Part shown: positions 41,107 through 53,195 of the stretch, in pieces
Layout: each line of letters starts with the position of its first letter
How positions within the stretch are numbered: the first letter of the stretch is position 1
NCBI RefSeq assembly: GCF_000017505.1
Contig: NC_009675.1
Coordinates: 1,054,001 to 1,118,000, forward strand
Direction of reading: 5' to 3'
From: Anaeromyxobacter sp. Fw109-5
GTDB lineage: Bacteria > Myxococcota > Myxococcia > Myxococcales > Anaeromyxobacteraceae
Length of the DNA: 64,000 nt
Notes under the pieces: generated by a model
Database searches by the model: none
The model's input: the letters and a program-made list of their open reading frames with translations, nothing else
Told to the model about the DNA's origin: nothing
Program-made: the position numbers and the translations under genes

Positions 41107-42654
41107 CTACCTCGACGGGCTCTGCGGCTTCGGCGCCGGCGCCGGCGCGGGCCGCGCGTCCGGCGCCGTGCCGGTCGCCTGGCTCGGGCCGGGCTGCGCC
41201 GTCGGGATCGACACCACCTTCACGTCGGGCTGGAAGGAGGCGTCGCGGAGCACCAGCTGCCCCTGGCGCGAGAAGTCGATCGACTCGCCGAGGATCCGCA
41301 GCGCCTCCTGCGGAGCGTGGAAGCCGGTCGAGTTCTCGGCCTCCACGAAGTCGAGGAAGAACTGCGCGCGCCGCTGGAGGTAGCGCGCGGCGTCGAGCTG
41401 CGCCGGCGAGGCCTTGCCGCCTGCCTGCGCCTTCTCGAGGTCGGCGACGAGGCCCATGAGCGCGTCCATGGCGTTGTCGCGCTGCTTGAAGAAGCGGTCC
41501 TGCTCCGTGAGGACGCGCTGCTTCAGGGCGTCGGGCTTCACGTCCGCGTGGCACTTCGTGCAGGACGCCTCGACCTTGAGGAGCGGGCTGTTCACCTGGT
41601 GATCGGTGATCCGCTCGCCCTTGTACGCGATCTCCGGCATGTGGCAGTCGACGCAGCTCACGCCCGAGCGGCCGTGGATCCCCTGGTTCCACATCTCGAA
41701 CTCGGGGTGCTGGGCCTTCAGCGCCGGCGCGCCGGTGGTCTTGTGGACCCAGTCCTTGAACTTCACCTCGTCGTAGTACGCGATGATGTCGTCGACCTGG
41801 AGGCCCTTCGACCAGGGATAGGTGAGCTGCTTGTCCTCGCCCTTGAAGTAGTACTCCACGTGACACTGTCCGCAGACGAACGCGCGCATCTCCTTCTGGG
41901 ACGCCTGCGCGTTCACGTCGTAGTTCTTCACGCCCTGCGTCGCCTTGAGCTCGCGGATCCCGTTGATGAACCCGGGGCGCGTCACGCGAAGCGCCATGGT
42001 CTCGGGATCGTGGCAGTCGATGCAGGCCACCGGGTGCTCGACGTGCTTGCGCGCCTCCACGTACGGCATGGCGTTCATCTTCCGGAAGCCGGCCTGCAGG
42101 TCGCCGTTCCCGAGCTTCCTGTACGGGACGTACACCGAGGCGTGGCACTGCATGCACGAGCCGGGCTGCTTCACGACCGCCTGGCGCTTCGTGAAGGTCT
42201 GGTCCTCGAGCATGTACGCGTGGCCGCGCTCCTCGCGGAAGTCGACGCTGAACGCGTAGCCCGCCCACATCGTCTTGAGGCGCGGGTCCTCCTCGATCTT
42301 CTCCTGCGACACCACCGAGCGCGGGTCCGCCTCGTCCGGTGTGCGCGGCAGCGCCTCCGACCCGCCGTACTTGGTGCGGATCTGGTCCACGGTCTTCTTG
42401 TAGGTCTCGTACTGGAGCGGATACTCCTTGCCCCAGACGGCGGGATCGTCGGTGTCGTCGGTGATCTTCTGTCCGGCGGGCGCGGCCTTCGCGCCGGGAG
42501 GCTTCGCGCTCGCGCCGGACTTCTTCCCCTTCGGGGCGGCGCCCGGCTTCGCGGCGTCGGAGCGGGTCTGCGCGTGCGCGAGGGTGGCGCCGGCGCCGAG
42601 CAGCGCCGCGAGGGCGATCGCGAAGAAGTGGCTTCGGTGGTTGCGGTGGGTCAT
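41107..42654 (-). CDS. nrfA: Second NrfA-type cytochrome c nitrite reductase (CXXCH type), soluble
   Basis: A 515-residue paralogue of the NrfA at 31-33 kb. A cleavable signal (to about 28, ending AHAQ) and a Lys/Ala/Pro-rich linker to about 62 replace the membrane helix. Haem sites: CMQCH 167, CIDCH 211, CGQCH 261, CVDCH 334, CTKCH 365, again with CXXCH at the active-site haem. Active-site RGH, HVEYYF and KAQHPE are intact. There is no nrfH beside it, so electrons must come from elsewhere. The likely regulators, an NtrC-type activator and a haem-motif kinase, are encoded just upstream on the same strand. GGGCGGG precedes the ATG directly. Confidence 0.92.
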   Translation of the reverse strand: MTHRNHRSHFFAIALAALLGAGATLAHAQTRSDAAKPGAAPKGKKSGASAKPPGAKAAPAGQKITDDTDDPAVWGKEYPLQYETYKKTVDQIRTKYGGSEALPRTPDEADPRSVVSQEKIEEDPRLKTMWAGYAFSVDFREERGHAYMLEDQTFTKRQAVVKQPGSCMQCHASVYVPYRKLGNGDLQAGFRKMNAMPYVEARKHVEHPVACIDCHDPETMALRVTRPGFINGIRELKATQGVKNYDVNAQASQKEMRAFVCGQCHVEYYFKGEDKQLTYPWSKGLQVDDIIAYYDEVKFKDWVHKTTGAPALKAQHPEFEMWNQGIHGRSGVSCVDCHMPEIAYKGERITDHQVNSPLLKVEASCTKCHADVKPDALKQRVLTEQDRFFKQRDNAMDALMGLVADLEKAQAGGKASPAQLDAARYLQRRAQFFLDFVEAENSTGFHAPQEALRILGESIDFSRQGQLVLRDASFQPDVKVVSIPTAQPGPSQATGTAPDARPAPAPAPKPQSPSR

Positions 42655-42723
42655 CCCGCCCTTTTGCCGGGGGGCGCGGCAATCCGGCGCGCCTTTGCGG
42701 GGCTGGCCCGCGTGGGATGGCGT

Positions 42724-42739
42724 GCAAGCGGGCACTTGC
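42724..42739. promoter_or_regulatory. Inverted repeat upstream of the second nrfA
   Basis: GCAAG-N6-CTTGC, 70 bp before the nrfA start. It could be a site for the adjacent NtrC-type activator. A matching sigma-54 promoter with correct GG-N10-GC spacing was not found. Confidence 0.3.
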
Positions 42740-42765
42740 CGGAGGGCCGGGCAGCTGCCGGCGGG

Positions 42766-42792
42766 CTCGGTCGGGCCTCGGGCCCGACCGAG
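42766..42792 (-). terminator. Terminator after the NtrC-type regulator gene
   Basis: A perfect 12-bp stem CTCGGTCGGGCC/GGCCCGACCGAG (42766-42777 with 42781-42792) with a 3-nt loop, 70 bp past the regulator stop and before the second nrfA. Confidence 0.6.
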
Positions 42793-42862
42793 AGTTCCGG
42801 CTTTCGGCCGCAGCGGCCGGATCGCGGCCGGTGGCCCCGGACCCCTCGGCCGCCTCGCCGGC

Positions 42863-44259
<1,397 letters not shown>

Positions 44260-44263
<4 letters not shown>

Positions 44264-45999
44264 GGAGCCTCCGCGGGCGCGCGATCGTGGCCAGCCTCGT
44301 CCGCCTCGGCGATGGCCGCCGGTGCGGCGGCGCGGCGGACGGGGAAGCGGATCGCGGCGACGGTCCCGCCGCCCTCGCGGGGCGACAGCGCGAAGCGGGC
44401 GCGGTGCTGCTCCGCCGCGCGGCCCACCACCACGAGGCCGAGCCCGGTGCCGGTCGGCTTGGTCGTGACGAACGGGCGCAGCACCTCCTCGAGCATCTCG
44501 GGGGGCACCCCGCAGCCGCGGTCGCGCACCTCCACGACGATGGTGCCCTCGCCGCCCGCGGTCTCGTAGCGGCTCGCGAGCTCCACCGGAGCCTCCCCGC
44601 CGGCCTCGAACGCGTTCTGCAGCAGGTTCACGAGGGCCTCCGTGATCATGGGGGCGTCCACGTCGAGGACCGGGAGGTCGGGGGAGAGGTCGAGCCGCAC
44701 CGCCTCCGGCGCGAGCCCGCGGGCGACGGCGACCTTCTGCGCGGCCTCGCGGAGCAGCCGGTTCACCGAGACCGCGCGGAAGTCGGGCTCCGCGGGGCGC
44801 GCGACCTGGAGCAGCTCGGAGACGAAGCGGTTAACCCGCTGCACCTCCTCGCCGATGAGCCCGGCGTACTCGGCGACCTCCGCGTCGCCGTCGAAGCGGC
44901 GGCGCAGGTACTGGGCCGCGCCGCCGATGGCGTTCAGCGGGTTGCGCAGCTCGTGCGCGATCTGGGCGGACATCTGCCCCAGCCCGGAGAGCCGCTCCGC
45001 GTCGAGCAGCCGCCGCTCGAGCGTGCGCCGCTCCGCGATGTCCCGGATCACCATGACGGTCCCGAGGTAGGCCCCGCCGGCGCCCTTCACCGGCGCGTAG
45101 GTCGTCTCGAACCGGCCCTCGCGCTCCTTGATGATCGAGTGGGCCGGCCCGGCGTCGTCCCCGTCGCGGAGGTAGCGCATCACGCGCTCCAGCATCGAGT
45201 GCGAGGCCTTGGGGTGGCAGTCGCGGAGCGGCCGCCCCGGGCCGCCGGTGAGGTTGCGCAGCACGCGGCCGGCCTGGTTCACGAGGGCCACGTTGTCGTC
45301 GGCGTCGATGAAGAGCACGCCGTCCGCCATGGAGTCGAGGATCGCCTGGAGCCGCGCCAGGTCGGCGGCCCGCGCCTCGCGCGCGGCGTTCGCGGCGGCG
45401 AGCGCCTCGGCGAGCCGCTGGGTGCGGTCGGCGACCCGCCGCGCGGCGCGGACCACGAGGACGACGGCCGTGCCGATGGCGAGGAAGGTGAGCCCGACGA
45501 GCGCCCAGATCCGGCGCGCCGAGGCCGCGAGCCGCGGGCCGAGGTCGGTGGTGTCGAGCGCGACGAGCAGCGCCCCGTTCACGGCCGTGGTGCCGTGGCA
45601 CGACCGGCAGGCGCCGGCGTTCGCGATGGGGCTGGAGTGGACGAAGCGGGTCTCCGTCCAGCGGCGCTCCGCGGCGAAGCCGAGCCGGCTCGGGGCCTCG
45701 CCCGCGGCGAACCGCACCCGCCCGTCGGGACCGGCGAGCGCGGCGCCGGCGACGCCCTGCGTGCGCGACACGGCGGCGAGGATGGCGCCCATGCTCTCGG
45801 GCCGGTGCTCCTCCATGGCCTCGGTGACGGAGCGCTCCAGCGCCTCGGCGAGCGCGCTCGCGCGCCCCTCCACGAGCCGGCGCTCCGCGTTCGCCTCCTC
45901 GGCCTGGAGGTACGCGCCCGCGACGCCGGAGACCACGGCGGCGACGATGAGGAGGAGGACGGCCGTGCGGCCCGCGGCCGCGAACGTCGCTACGGGCAT
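44260..45999 (-). CDS. Histidine kinase with CXXCH in its periplasmic sensor domain
   Basis: A 579-residue membrane kinase. Helix 1 (about 12-31) and helix 2 (about 165-184) frame a periplasmic domain of about 130 residues that contains CRSCH at 131-135 (NAGACRSCHGTT), a c-type haem motif. The cytosolic part has a coiled coil, a PAS domain (about 215-325, with DCHPKASHSML as in PAS_10/DUF438 proteins), the HisKA box with His349 (QIAHELRNPLN) and an HATPase with NLLQNAFEA and GTGLGL. A covalently bound haem would let it sense redox state, NO or nitrite. It pairs with the NtrC-type regulator that follows. Confidence 0.9.
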
Positions 46000-46055
46000 G
46001 CGCCCGGAACGTACCGCGGACGGGCCGAGCAGGAAAGGCGCCGGGCGCGCTCGAC

Positions 46056-46082
46056 GGGGGGCGCGGTGACGCTGCGCCCCCC
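46056..46082 (-). terminator. Candidate terminator after metY
   Basis: GGGGGGCGC/GCGCCCCCC (46056-46064 with 46074-46082) with a 9-nt loop in the 216-bp gap between the metY stop and the kinase start. Nothing else is recognisable in this gap. Confidence 0.4.
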
Positions 46083-46215
46083 GGACCCCCGCTCGCTCCG
46101 GAGGCACCTGCGCCTGCCCCGGGCGCTCGCCGCAGCGGCACGGGCGGGAGCCCCGCTCGCCGGCCTCGTGGCTCCGGCGGCGGGGCGGTCCCGAGCCGAG
46201 CGAGCCGAGCCGCCG

Positions 46216-47679
<1,464 letters not shown>

Positions 47680-47696
47680 TCACGGAGAGCCGACCC

Positions 47697-49520
47697 TTGG
47701 CCGATCTCGCCCACCCTCGCAACGTCCCCGAGCTGTTCCTGGAGCGCGTCGGCAAGACCCCGGCCGCCGAGGCCTTCCGGTATCCGATCGACGGAGGGTG
47801 GCGGAGCCTGACCTGGTCGGACACCGAGGCGCGCGTGCGCGCGATCGCGAGCGGGCTGCGCGCCCTCGGGGTCGAGGACGAGCAAGTCTGCGCGATCCTC
47901 TCGTCCACGCGCGTCGAGTGGACCCTCTCCGACTTCGGCGTCCTCTGCGCGGGGGCGGCGACGAGCACGATCTACCCCTCGTCGGTGGCCGAGGAGTGCG
48001 CCTTCATCCTCTCCGACTCGGGGACGGTGGTCGCGTTCGCGGAGAACGACGAGCAGGTCGCGAAGCTCGCCTCGCGCCGCGCCGAGCTGCCGGCGTTGCG
48101 CCACGTGGTCACCTTCGACGGCCGGCCGAGCGCCGACGGGTGGGTGATGACGCTCGGGGAGCTCGAGGAGCGTGGCCGCGCGTGGGACGCCGCGCACCCC
48201 GGCGAGTTCGAGGAGCGCGCCGCTGCCATCCGCGGCGACGCGCTGGCCACCCTCATCTACACCTCCGGGACGACCGGGCGCCCCAAGGGCGTCGAGCTCA
48301 CGCACGCCTGCTGGGTCGCGCAGTCGAAGTCGGTGGAGGACACCGGCATCCTGAGCCACCCCGACCCGCTGCAGCTCTTCTGGCTCCCGCTCGCGCACGT
48401 CTTCGGGAAGATGATCGGGACCGCGCAGCTGCGCATCGGTTTCCCCACCGCCATCGACGGGCGCATCGAGAAGCTCGTGGAGAACCTGGGCGCCGTCCGG
48501 CCGACCTTCGTCTGCGCCGTGCCTCGCATCTTCGAGAAGGTGCACGCGAAGGTGCTCCAGAACGCGCGCGAGGGCGGCGCGGCGAAGGCCGCGATCTTCC
48601 GCTGGGCGCTCGACGTCGGGCTCGCGCGCTCCCGCGCGCTCCGGTCGGGGAAGCGGCCCTCGCCCCTGCTCGCCGCCCAGTACGCCGCGGCGGACCGGCT
48701 GGTGTTCCAGAAGGTCCGCGCGCTCTTCGGCGGGCGGTTGCGCTTCTTCGTCTCCGGGTCGGCGCCGCTCTCCAAGGACGTCGCCGAGTTCTTCGACGCC
48801 ATGGGCATCGTGATCCTGGAGGGCTACGGCCTCACCGAGTCCTCCGCGGCGACGCACGTGAACCTGCCGTGGAGGCGCAAGATCGGGACGGTCGGCCCGG
48901 CGCTGCCCGGCGTGGACGTCAAGATCGCGGAGGACGGCGAGATCCTGATGCGCGGCCCGTGGATCATGCGCGGCTACCGCGGGCTCCCCGAGCAGTCGGA
49001 GGAGGCCCTCGACGGCGACGGCTTCCTCCACACGGGCGACGTCGGCCACGTCGACGCCGACGGCTTCCTCACCATCACCGACCGCAAGAAGGACCTCATC
49101 AAGACCTCCGGCGGGAAGTACGTCGCGCCGACCGAGCTGGAGGGGCGCCTGAAGGCGCTCTCGCCCGTGGTCTCGCAGGTGCTCGTGCACGGGGACCGCC
49201 GCAACTACGTGACCGCGCTCGTGACGCTGGAGCCCCAGGCGGTGGCGCACTGGGCGGAGGCGCACGGGCTCGCGGGGACCCCGCCCGACGTCCTGTCGGG
49301 CGACGCGAAGGTGCGCCGGCTCGTCCAGGACGCGGTGGACCAGCTCAACGCCGGGCTGCCGCGCTTCGCCGCCGTCAAGCGGTTCACCGTCCTGCCGCGC
49401 GAGTTCAGCGAGGCGGAGGGCGAGGTGACGCCCTCGCAGAAGCTCAAGCGGAAGGTCATCGAGGAGCGCTACCGCGCCGAGCTGGACGCGATGTACCGCG
49501 AGCCGTCGAAGATGCCGTAG
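47697..49520 (+). CDS. Long-chain fatty acid-CoA ligase (AMP-binding)
   Basis: A 607-residue acyl-CoA synthetase of the FadD15/FAA type. The P-loop-like motif TLIYTSGTTGRPKGVELTH, the acceptor motif GYGLTESSA and the hinge ITDRKKDLIKTSGGKYV are intact. It activates long-chain fatty acids with ATP and CoA at the membrane. A TTG at 47697 is preferred (GGAGAG about 8 nt upstream); the frame is open to a GTG at 47631, which would add 22 residues of atypical composition. Divergent from metY. Confidence 0.92.
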   Translation: MADLAHPRNVPELFLERVGKTPAAEAFRYPIDGGWRSLTWSDTEARVRAIASGLRALGVEDEQVCAILSSTRVEWTLSDFGVLCAGAATSTIYPSSVAEECAFILSDSGTVVAFAENDEQVAKLASRRAELPALRHVVTFDGRPSADGWVMTLGELEERGRAWDAAHPGEFEERAAAIRGDALATLIYTSGTTGRPKGVELTHACWVAQSKSVEDTGILSHPDPLQLFWLPLAHVFGKMIGTAQLRIGFPTAIDGRIEKLVENLGAVRPTFVCAVPRIFEKVHAKVLQNAREGGAAKAAIFRWALDVGLARSRALRSGKRPSPLLAAQYAAADRLVFQKVRALFGGRLRFFVSGSAPLSKDVAEFFDAMGIVILEGYGLTESSAATHVNLPWRRKIGTVGPALPGVDVKIAEDGEILMRGPWIMRGYRGLPEQSEEALDGDGFLHTGDVGHVDADGFLTITDRKKDLIKTSGGKYVAPTELEGRLKALSPVVSQVLVHGDRRNYVTALVTLEPQAVAHWAEAHGLAGTPPDVLSGDAKVRRLVQDAVDQLNAGLPRFAAVKRFTVLPREFSEAEGEVTPSQKLKRKVIEERYRAELDAMYREPSKMP

Positions 49521-49606
49521 CGGGGCCCGACGCGGGCCGGGCCCGGACCGAGCGCTCCGGATCCCCGCCGCGGCGGCGGAGCGCGGGGCCCGCACCGAAG
49601 ACCGCC

Positions 49607-50656
49607 TCACTCCTCCGCGGCGATCGTCGCCCGCAGCCGCTCGAGCGACGCCTCGGCGTCGGAGAGGAAGCGCACGTCGTCCACGCCCGCGCGGCGGGCG
49701 AGGTCGAGCGTCTCCTCGTACGCGGTCATCGCCTTCGCGGCGAGGACGCGCACCTCGCGGCGGAGCTCGGCGCGGTATTGCTCCGCCTCCGCGGGATCCA
49801 GGCCGGGCGGGAGCGGAGCGTCGAGCAGCTGCGCGCGCAAGGCGTCGTAGAGCTCGCCCACCCGGTACCCCGCGGCCACCGCCCAGCGCTCGTCCCCGAG
49901 CCGGATGGCGGCGAAGTACTCCTCCTGCGCGGCGAGGAGCAGGTCCGCCTTGCGCTCCAGCTCGGCGGCGAGCGCCTCGGCGCCGGCACGGGAGGGATCG
50001 AGCGGCGCCGCGAGCAGCGCCCCGCGGCGCAGCTCGCCGAGGTAGAAGCGGGCCTGCGCCGCCGCGGCGGGATCGAGCCGCTCGGTGGCGCTCGCCGCCT
50101 CGTGCGCCGCGAGCGCCGCGCGCAAGGTCGCCTCCGCGGCGTCCGCGCGGCCCTGCTCGAGCTCCACCACGCCGCGCTGCGCGAGCGCCCGCACGCGCTC
50201 CGCGGCCGGCAGCGCCGGTCGCGCGAGGATGCCCTCCAGCGCCGCGTGCGCCGCGGGCAGGTCGTCGAGCCGGTAGTGCGCCTCGGCGGCGCGGAACGTC
50301 CCCTCGAGCGCCTCGGGGCCGCCGCGCGCCTCCAGCGCGCGGAAGCGCTCGAGCGCGAGCCGCCACTCGTCGAGGCGCGCGTAGGCGGCGCCCGCCCCGA
50401 GCAGCGCGGCCGCCACGTGCGGCGAGCTCGGGTGACGGTCGGCGAGCGCGGCGAAGGCCGCGGCGGCGCGGCGGTCGTCCCCCGCGCTCGCGGCGGCGGT
50501 GCCGATCGCGTTCAGCTCCTCGTCGTTCTTGCCGGCCAGCTCCGCGTCGAGCGCGGTGCGTCCGGTCGCGTCGGGAGGGAAGGTGACGGACGCGGGGCGG
50601 CGCGAGGTGGCGCACGCGAGGAGGAGCGCGGGGGCGACGAGGAGGAGGCGGCGCAT
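49607..50656 (-). CDS. TPR-containing lipoprotein
   Basis: A 349-residue lipoprotein. The signal ends LLLAC (Cys about 15). The body is all helical TPR-like repeats (NDEELNAIGTAAASAGDDRRA, PHVAAALLGAGAAYARLDEW, AAEAHYRLDDLPAAHAALE) with an acidic tail. It resembles YbgF/BamD-type repeat lipoproteins in style but has no specific signature. It is anchored in the outer or inner membrane. It is followed by no coupled gene and starts 9 bp after yjbQ ends on the same strand. Confidence 0.75.
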   Translation of the reverse strand: MRRLLLVAPALLLACATSRRPASVTFPPDATGRTALDAELAGKNDEELNAIGTAAASAGDDRRAAAAFAALADRHPSSPHVAAALLGAGAAYARLDEWRLALERFRALEARGGPEALEGTFRAAEAHYRLDDLPAAHAALEGILARPALPAAERVRALAQRGVVELEQGRADAAEATLRAALAAHEAASATERLDPAAAAQARFYLGELRRGALLAAPLDPSRAGAEALAAELERKADLLLAAQEEYFAAIRLGDERWAVAAGYRVGELYDALRAQLLDAPLPPGLDPAEAEQYRAELRREVRVLAAKAMTAYEETLDLARRAGVDDVRFLSDAEASLERLRATIAAEE

Positions 50657-50665
50657 CGGCGGAGC

Positions 50666-51076
50666 CTACCCCGCGAGGACCTTGAGGAGCACCTTCCGCG
50701 TGCGCGGGCCGTCGAACTCGCACAGGTAGACGCCCTGCCAGGTCCCGAGCACGAGCTCGCCGCGGTCCACCACGATCGTCGCGGAGCTGCCGACCAGCGA
50801 CGCCTTCACGTGCGCGTCGCTGTTCCCCTCCGCGTGGCGGTACGCGCCGCCGGGCGGCCGCGCGGGCACCGCGCTGGCGAGCGCGAGCAGGAGGTCCGCG
50901 CGCACGTCCGGGTCGGCGTTCTCCTGGACGGTGATCCCCGCGGTGGTGTGGGGGACGTAGGCCACGAGGACGCCGCTCTCGACGCCGCTCTTCCGCAGCG
51001 CCGCGCGGACGAGCGCCGTGATCTCGACGAGCTCGGTCGCGGCGCGGGTGGCGATCTCGAGGGCGGGGAGCAGCAT
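50666..51076 (-). CDS. YjbQ/UPF0047 family protein
   Basis: A 136-residue single-domain enzyme-like protein. VAYVPHTTAGITVQENADPDV and GNSDAHVKASLVG are the signature blocks with conserved His residues, and GTWQGVYLCEFDGPR closes the fold. Members form trimers and have weak thiamine phosphate synthase activity; the physiological role is unclear. It lies 12 bp after the ArsA-like gene pair on the same strand. Confidence 0.9.
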   Translation of the reverse strand: MLLPALEIATRAATELVEITALVRAALRKSGVESGVLVAYVPHTTAGITVQENADPDVRADLLLALASAVPARPPGGAYRHAEGNSDAHVKASLVGSSATIVVDRGELVLGTWQGVYLCEFDGPRTRKVLLKVLAG

Positions 51077-51088
51077 GGCGCGAGGAAG

Positions 51089-52216
51089 CTACAGCCGCTC
51101 GATGAGCCTGGCGAGGCCCCGGAGGTCGTGGACGTCGCTCTCGAGGCGGGGGACCACCGCGTGCGGGGCGGCGACGTCCTCGAACAGCCGCCCGAGCGCC
51201 CGGCGCTCGGCGCCCGCGAGCGTCTGGTTCTCGGCGAGCGTCGCGGCGAGCCGCCGCGCGAAGCCGCCGTCGCGCGCGCCCGCCTCGCCGAGCCCGGGGG
51301 CGAGGTCCTCCGGCGAGGGCAGCGGCCCGTCGCCCGGCCACAGGTCCGGCGTGACGCGGTTCGCGACGAGGCCCGCGATCGGCATCGACTCGGCGTGCAG
51401 CCGCTCGTGGAAGGCGAGCGCCTCGTCGATCGAGATGGGGCTCGGCGAGGTGACGAGGACGAACCCCACCTCCGGCTGCGAGAGCAGCGCGTGCACCGCC
51501 CCCGCCCGGTCCTTGAACCCCTCGTACATCCCCTGGAACCCCTGCAGGAAGTCGCCGAGGTCGGAGAGCGCCGCCTGGCCGGTGAAGCGCGCGAGCGTCT
51601 TCGCCACGTAGCCGCCGCCGAGCTGCGCGAGCCGGAGCCCGAGCTTCCCCGCGCCGATGGCGGGGGCGAGGAGGACGCGCGCCGCGTCGTTGCCGAGGAA
51701 GTCCAGGATCCGATCCGGCGCGTCGAGGAAGTCGAGCGCGTGCGCGGTGGGCGGCGTGTCGAGGACGATGAGGTCGTAGTCGCGGTCGGTGGCGAGCTCG
51801 TAGAGCTTCTCCATCGCCATGTACTCCTGGGAGCCGGCCAGCGCGGAGGACATCTGCTGGTACATCCGGTTCTTCAGGATGCGCTCGCGGCGCGCGGGAT
51901 CGGGCGAGTGGCGCGCGACGAGATCGTCCCACGTGCGCTTCACGTCGAGCATCATCGCGTGCAGCTCGCCCTTCGGGCGGAGCCCCGCGTCCGCGAACTT
52001 GTGGTCCGGGACACGCGACTCGACGTTGCCGAGCGACGACAGGCCGAGGGCGTTGGCGAGCCGCCGGGCCGGGTCGATGGTGCACACCAAGGCGCGCCCC
52101 CCCGCGAGCGCCCGATCGAGGGCGAGGGCGGCTGCGACCGTCGTCTTGCCGACGCCGCCCGAGCCGACGCACACGACGATGCGTCGAGCGGCCGCGCTGT
52201 CGCGCACCCCCGTCAC
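51089..52216 (-). CDS. ArsA/Get3-like ATPase, second of a tandem pair
   Basis: A 375-residue P-loop ATPase with Walker A VGSGGVGKTTVAAALAL and switch-like DTPPTAHALDFLDAP, characteristic of the ArsA/Get3 group. It lacks the metal-binding cysteines of arsenite pump ArsA, so arsenic resistance is unlikely. Its GTG overlaps the stop of the partner ATPase (GTGA). Such bacterial pairs may form heterodimers like the two halves of ArsA. No ArsB or other transporter is adjacent. Confidence 0.85.
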   Translation of the reverse strand: MTGVRDSAAARRIVVCVGSGGVGKTTVAAALALDRALAGGRALVCTIDPARRLANALGLSSLGNVESRVPDHKFADAGLRPKGELHAMMLDVKRTWDDLVARHSPDPARRERILKNRMYQQMSSALAGSQEYMAMEKLYELATDRDYDLIVLDTPPTAHALDFLDAPDRILDFLGNDAARVLLAPAIGAGKLGLRLAQLGGGYVAKTLARFTGQAALSDLGDFLQGFQGMYEGFKDRAGAVHALLSQPEVGFVLVTSPSPISIDEALAFHERLHAESMPIAGLVANRVTPDLWPGDGPLPSPEDLAPGLGEAGARDGGFARRLAATLAENQTLAGAERRALGRLFEDVAAPHAVVPRLESDVHDLRGLARLIERL

Positions 52217-53166
52217 GGCGCCTCCAGCGGCGGGGTGGACGCGATCGCGTCGGCGATGCGCTCCACGGCCTCCGGGCCCCAGTCCGCGATCGGCAGCAGC
52301 GGGAGCACCGTGGTGGGGAGGTCGAGGGCGGCGCGGGCGCGCGCGAGGTAGCGCTGCGCCTGCTCGGCGCGGAGCGCCTGCAGGCGGGCCGCGGCGGCGG
52401 CGGGACCGACGGGCGGTGGCGCGGCGACGAGCTCCTCGAGCCGCGCCTCCTCCTCGTGCGTGAAGCGCGCCTCGGGCATCGCGTTCACGAAGAGCGCGGC
52501 GCGCGCGATCCCGAGCAGCCCGCGCACCTGCGCGTCCAGCTCGATGGCCTCGTTCACCGGCATCTCCTCCGGCAGGGTGACGATCGCGAGGGCGGTGCGC
52601 GCGGGGTCGAGGAGCAGCGCCTGCATCCACTCGGCGTCGCCGCGCAGCGGGCCGGCGGGGATCGTCTCGAGGAGGGCGCCCGGGACGCGCAGGAGCTGGA
52701 CGGCGTGGCCCGTGGCGGGGGCGTCCAGGATGACGACGTCCCAGCGCGGCCTCCCGCGCTCCTCCGCCTTCGCCTCGAAGAGGATCTTCCCGAGCATCAC
52801 CAGCTCGGAGAGGGACGGGATCACCCGGAGGAAGTGGCGCACGAGCCGGTTCTCGAAGACGGCGTCGTAGATGGTCCGGAACTTGAGGACCATGATCCCG
52901 TACTCGCGCATCGCCTCCGGCGGGGTCACGTTCAGCGTGAAGATCCCGGGGCGGGCCTCGCGGACCTCGTACCCGGACGGCGGGGCGCCGAGCATGGGCG
53001 CGATGCGCTCGCGCGCGTTCACCTCGCAGACGAGCACGCGCTTGCCGGCGCGCGCCGCGAGGAGCGCCAGGGCGGCCGAGACGGTCGACTTCCCGACGCC
53101 GCCCTTGCCCGTCACCACGACGAGCCTCCGATCGAGAAGGGTCGGGGTGGGCACGAGGCTTGACAA
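52213..53166 (-). CDS. ArsA/Get3-like ATPase, first of a tandem pair
   Basis: A 317-residue P-loop ATPase with the deviant Walker A VTGKGGVGKSTVSAALALLAA (second Lys in GKGGVGK) and VVILDAPATGHAVQLLRVP. The long helical middle (LSELVMLGKILFEAKAEE) matches the ArsA_ATPase family. Start is uncertain between TTG 53166 and GTG 53154, neither with a good ribosome binding site. It is divergent from the phasin-like gene, with 29 bp between. Heterodimer formation with the overlapping downstream ATPase is inferred. Confidence 0.85.
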   Translation of the reverse strand: MSSLVPTPTLLDRRLVVVTGKGGVGKSTVSAALALLAARAGKRVLVCEVNARERIAPMLGAPPSGYEVREARPGIFTLNVTPPEAMREYGIMVLKFRTIYDAVFENRLVRHFLRVIPSLSELVMLGKILFEAKAEERGRPRWDVVILDAPATGHAVQLLRVPGALLETIPAGPLRGDAEWMQALLLDPARTALAIVTLPEEMPVNEAIELDAQVRGLLGIARAALFVNAMPEARFTHEEEARLEELVAAPPPVGPAAAAARLQALRAEQAQRYLARARAALDLPTTVLPLLPIADWGPEAVERIADAIASTPPLEAP

Positions 53167-53195
53167 GCTAGCGAGGGGAGGGTGACAAGTCCAAC

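Noticed and set aside
41107-42654. A sigma-54 promoter before the second nrfA
   Set aside because: Candidates such as CCGGCAAGTGCCCGCTTGCA and AGGCGCGCCGGATTGCC have the wrong GG to GC spacing (13 and 11 instead of 10).
51089-53166. An arsenic resistance operon
   Set aside because: Only ArsA-like ATPases are present, with no ArsB, ArsC, ArsD or ArsR and no obvious metal-binding cysteines.
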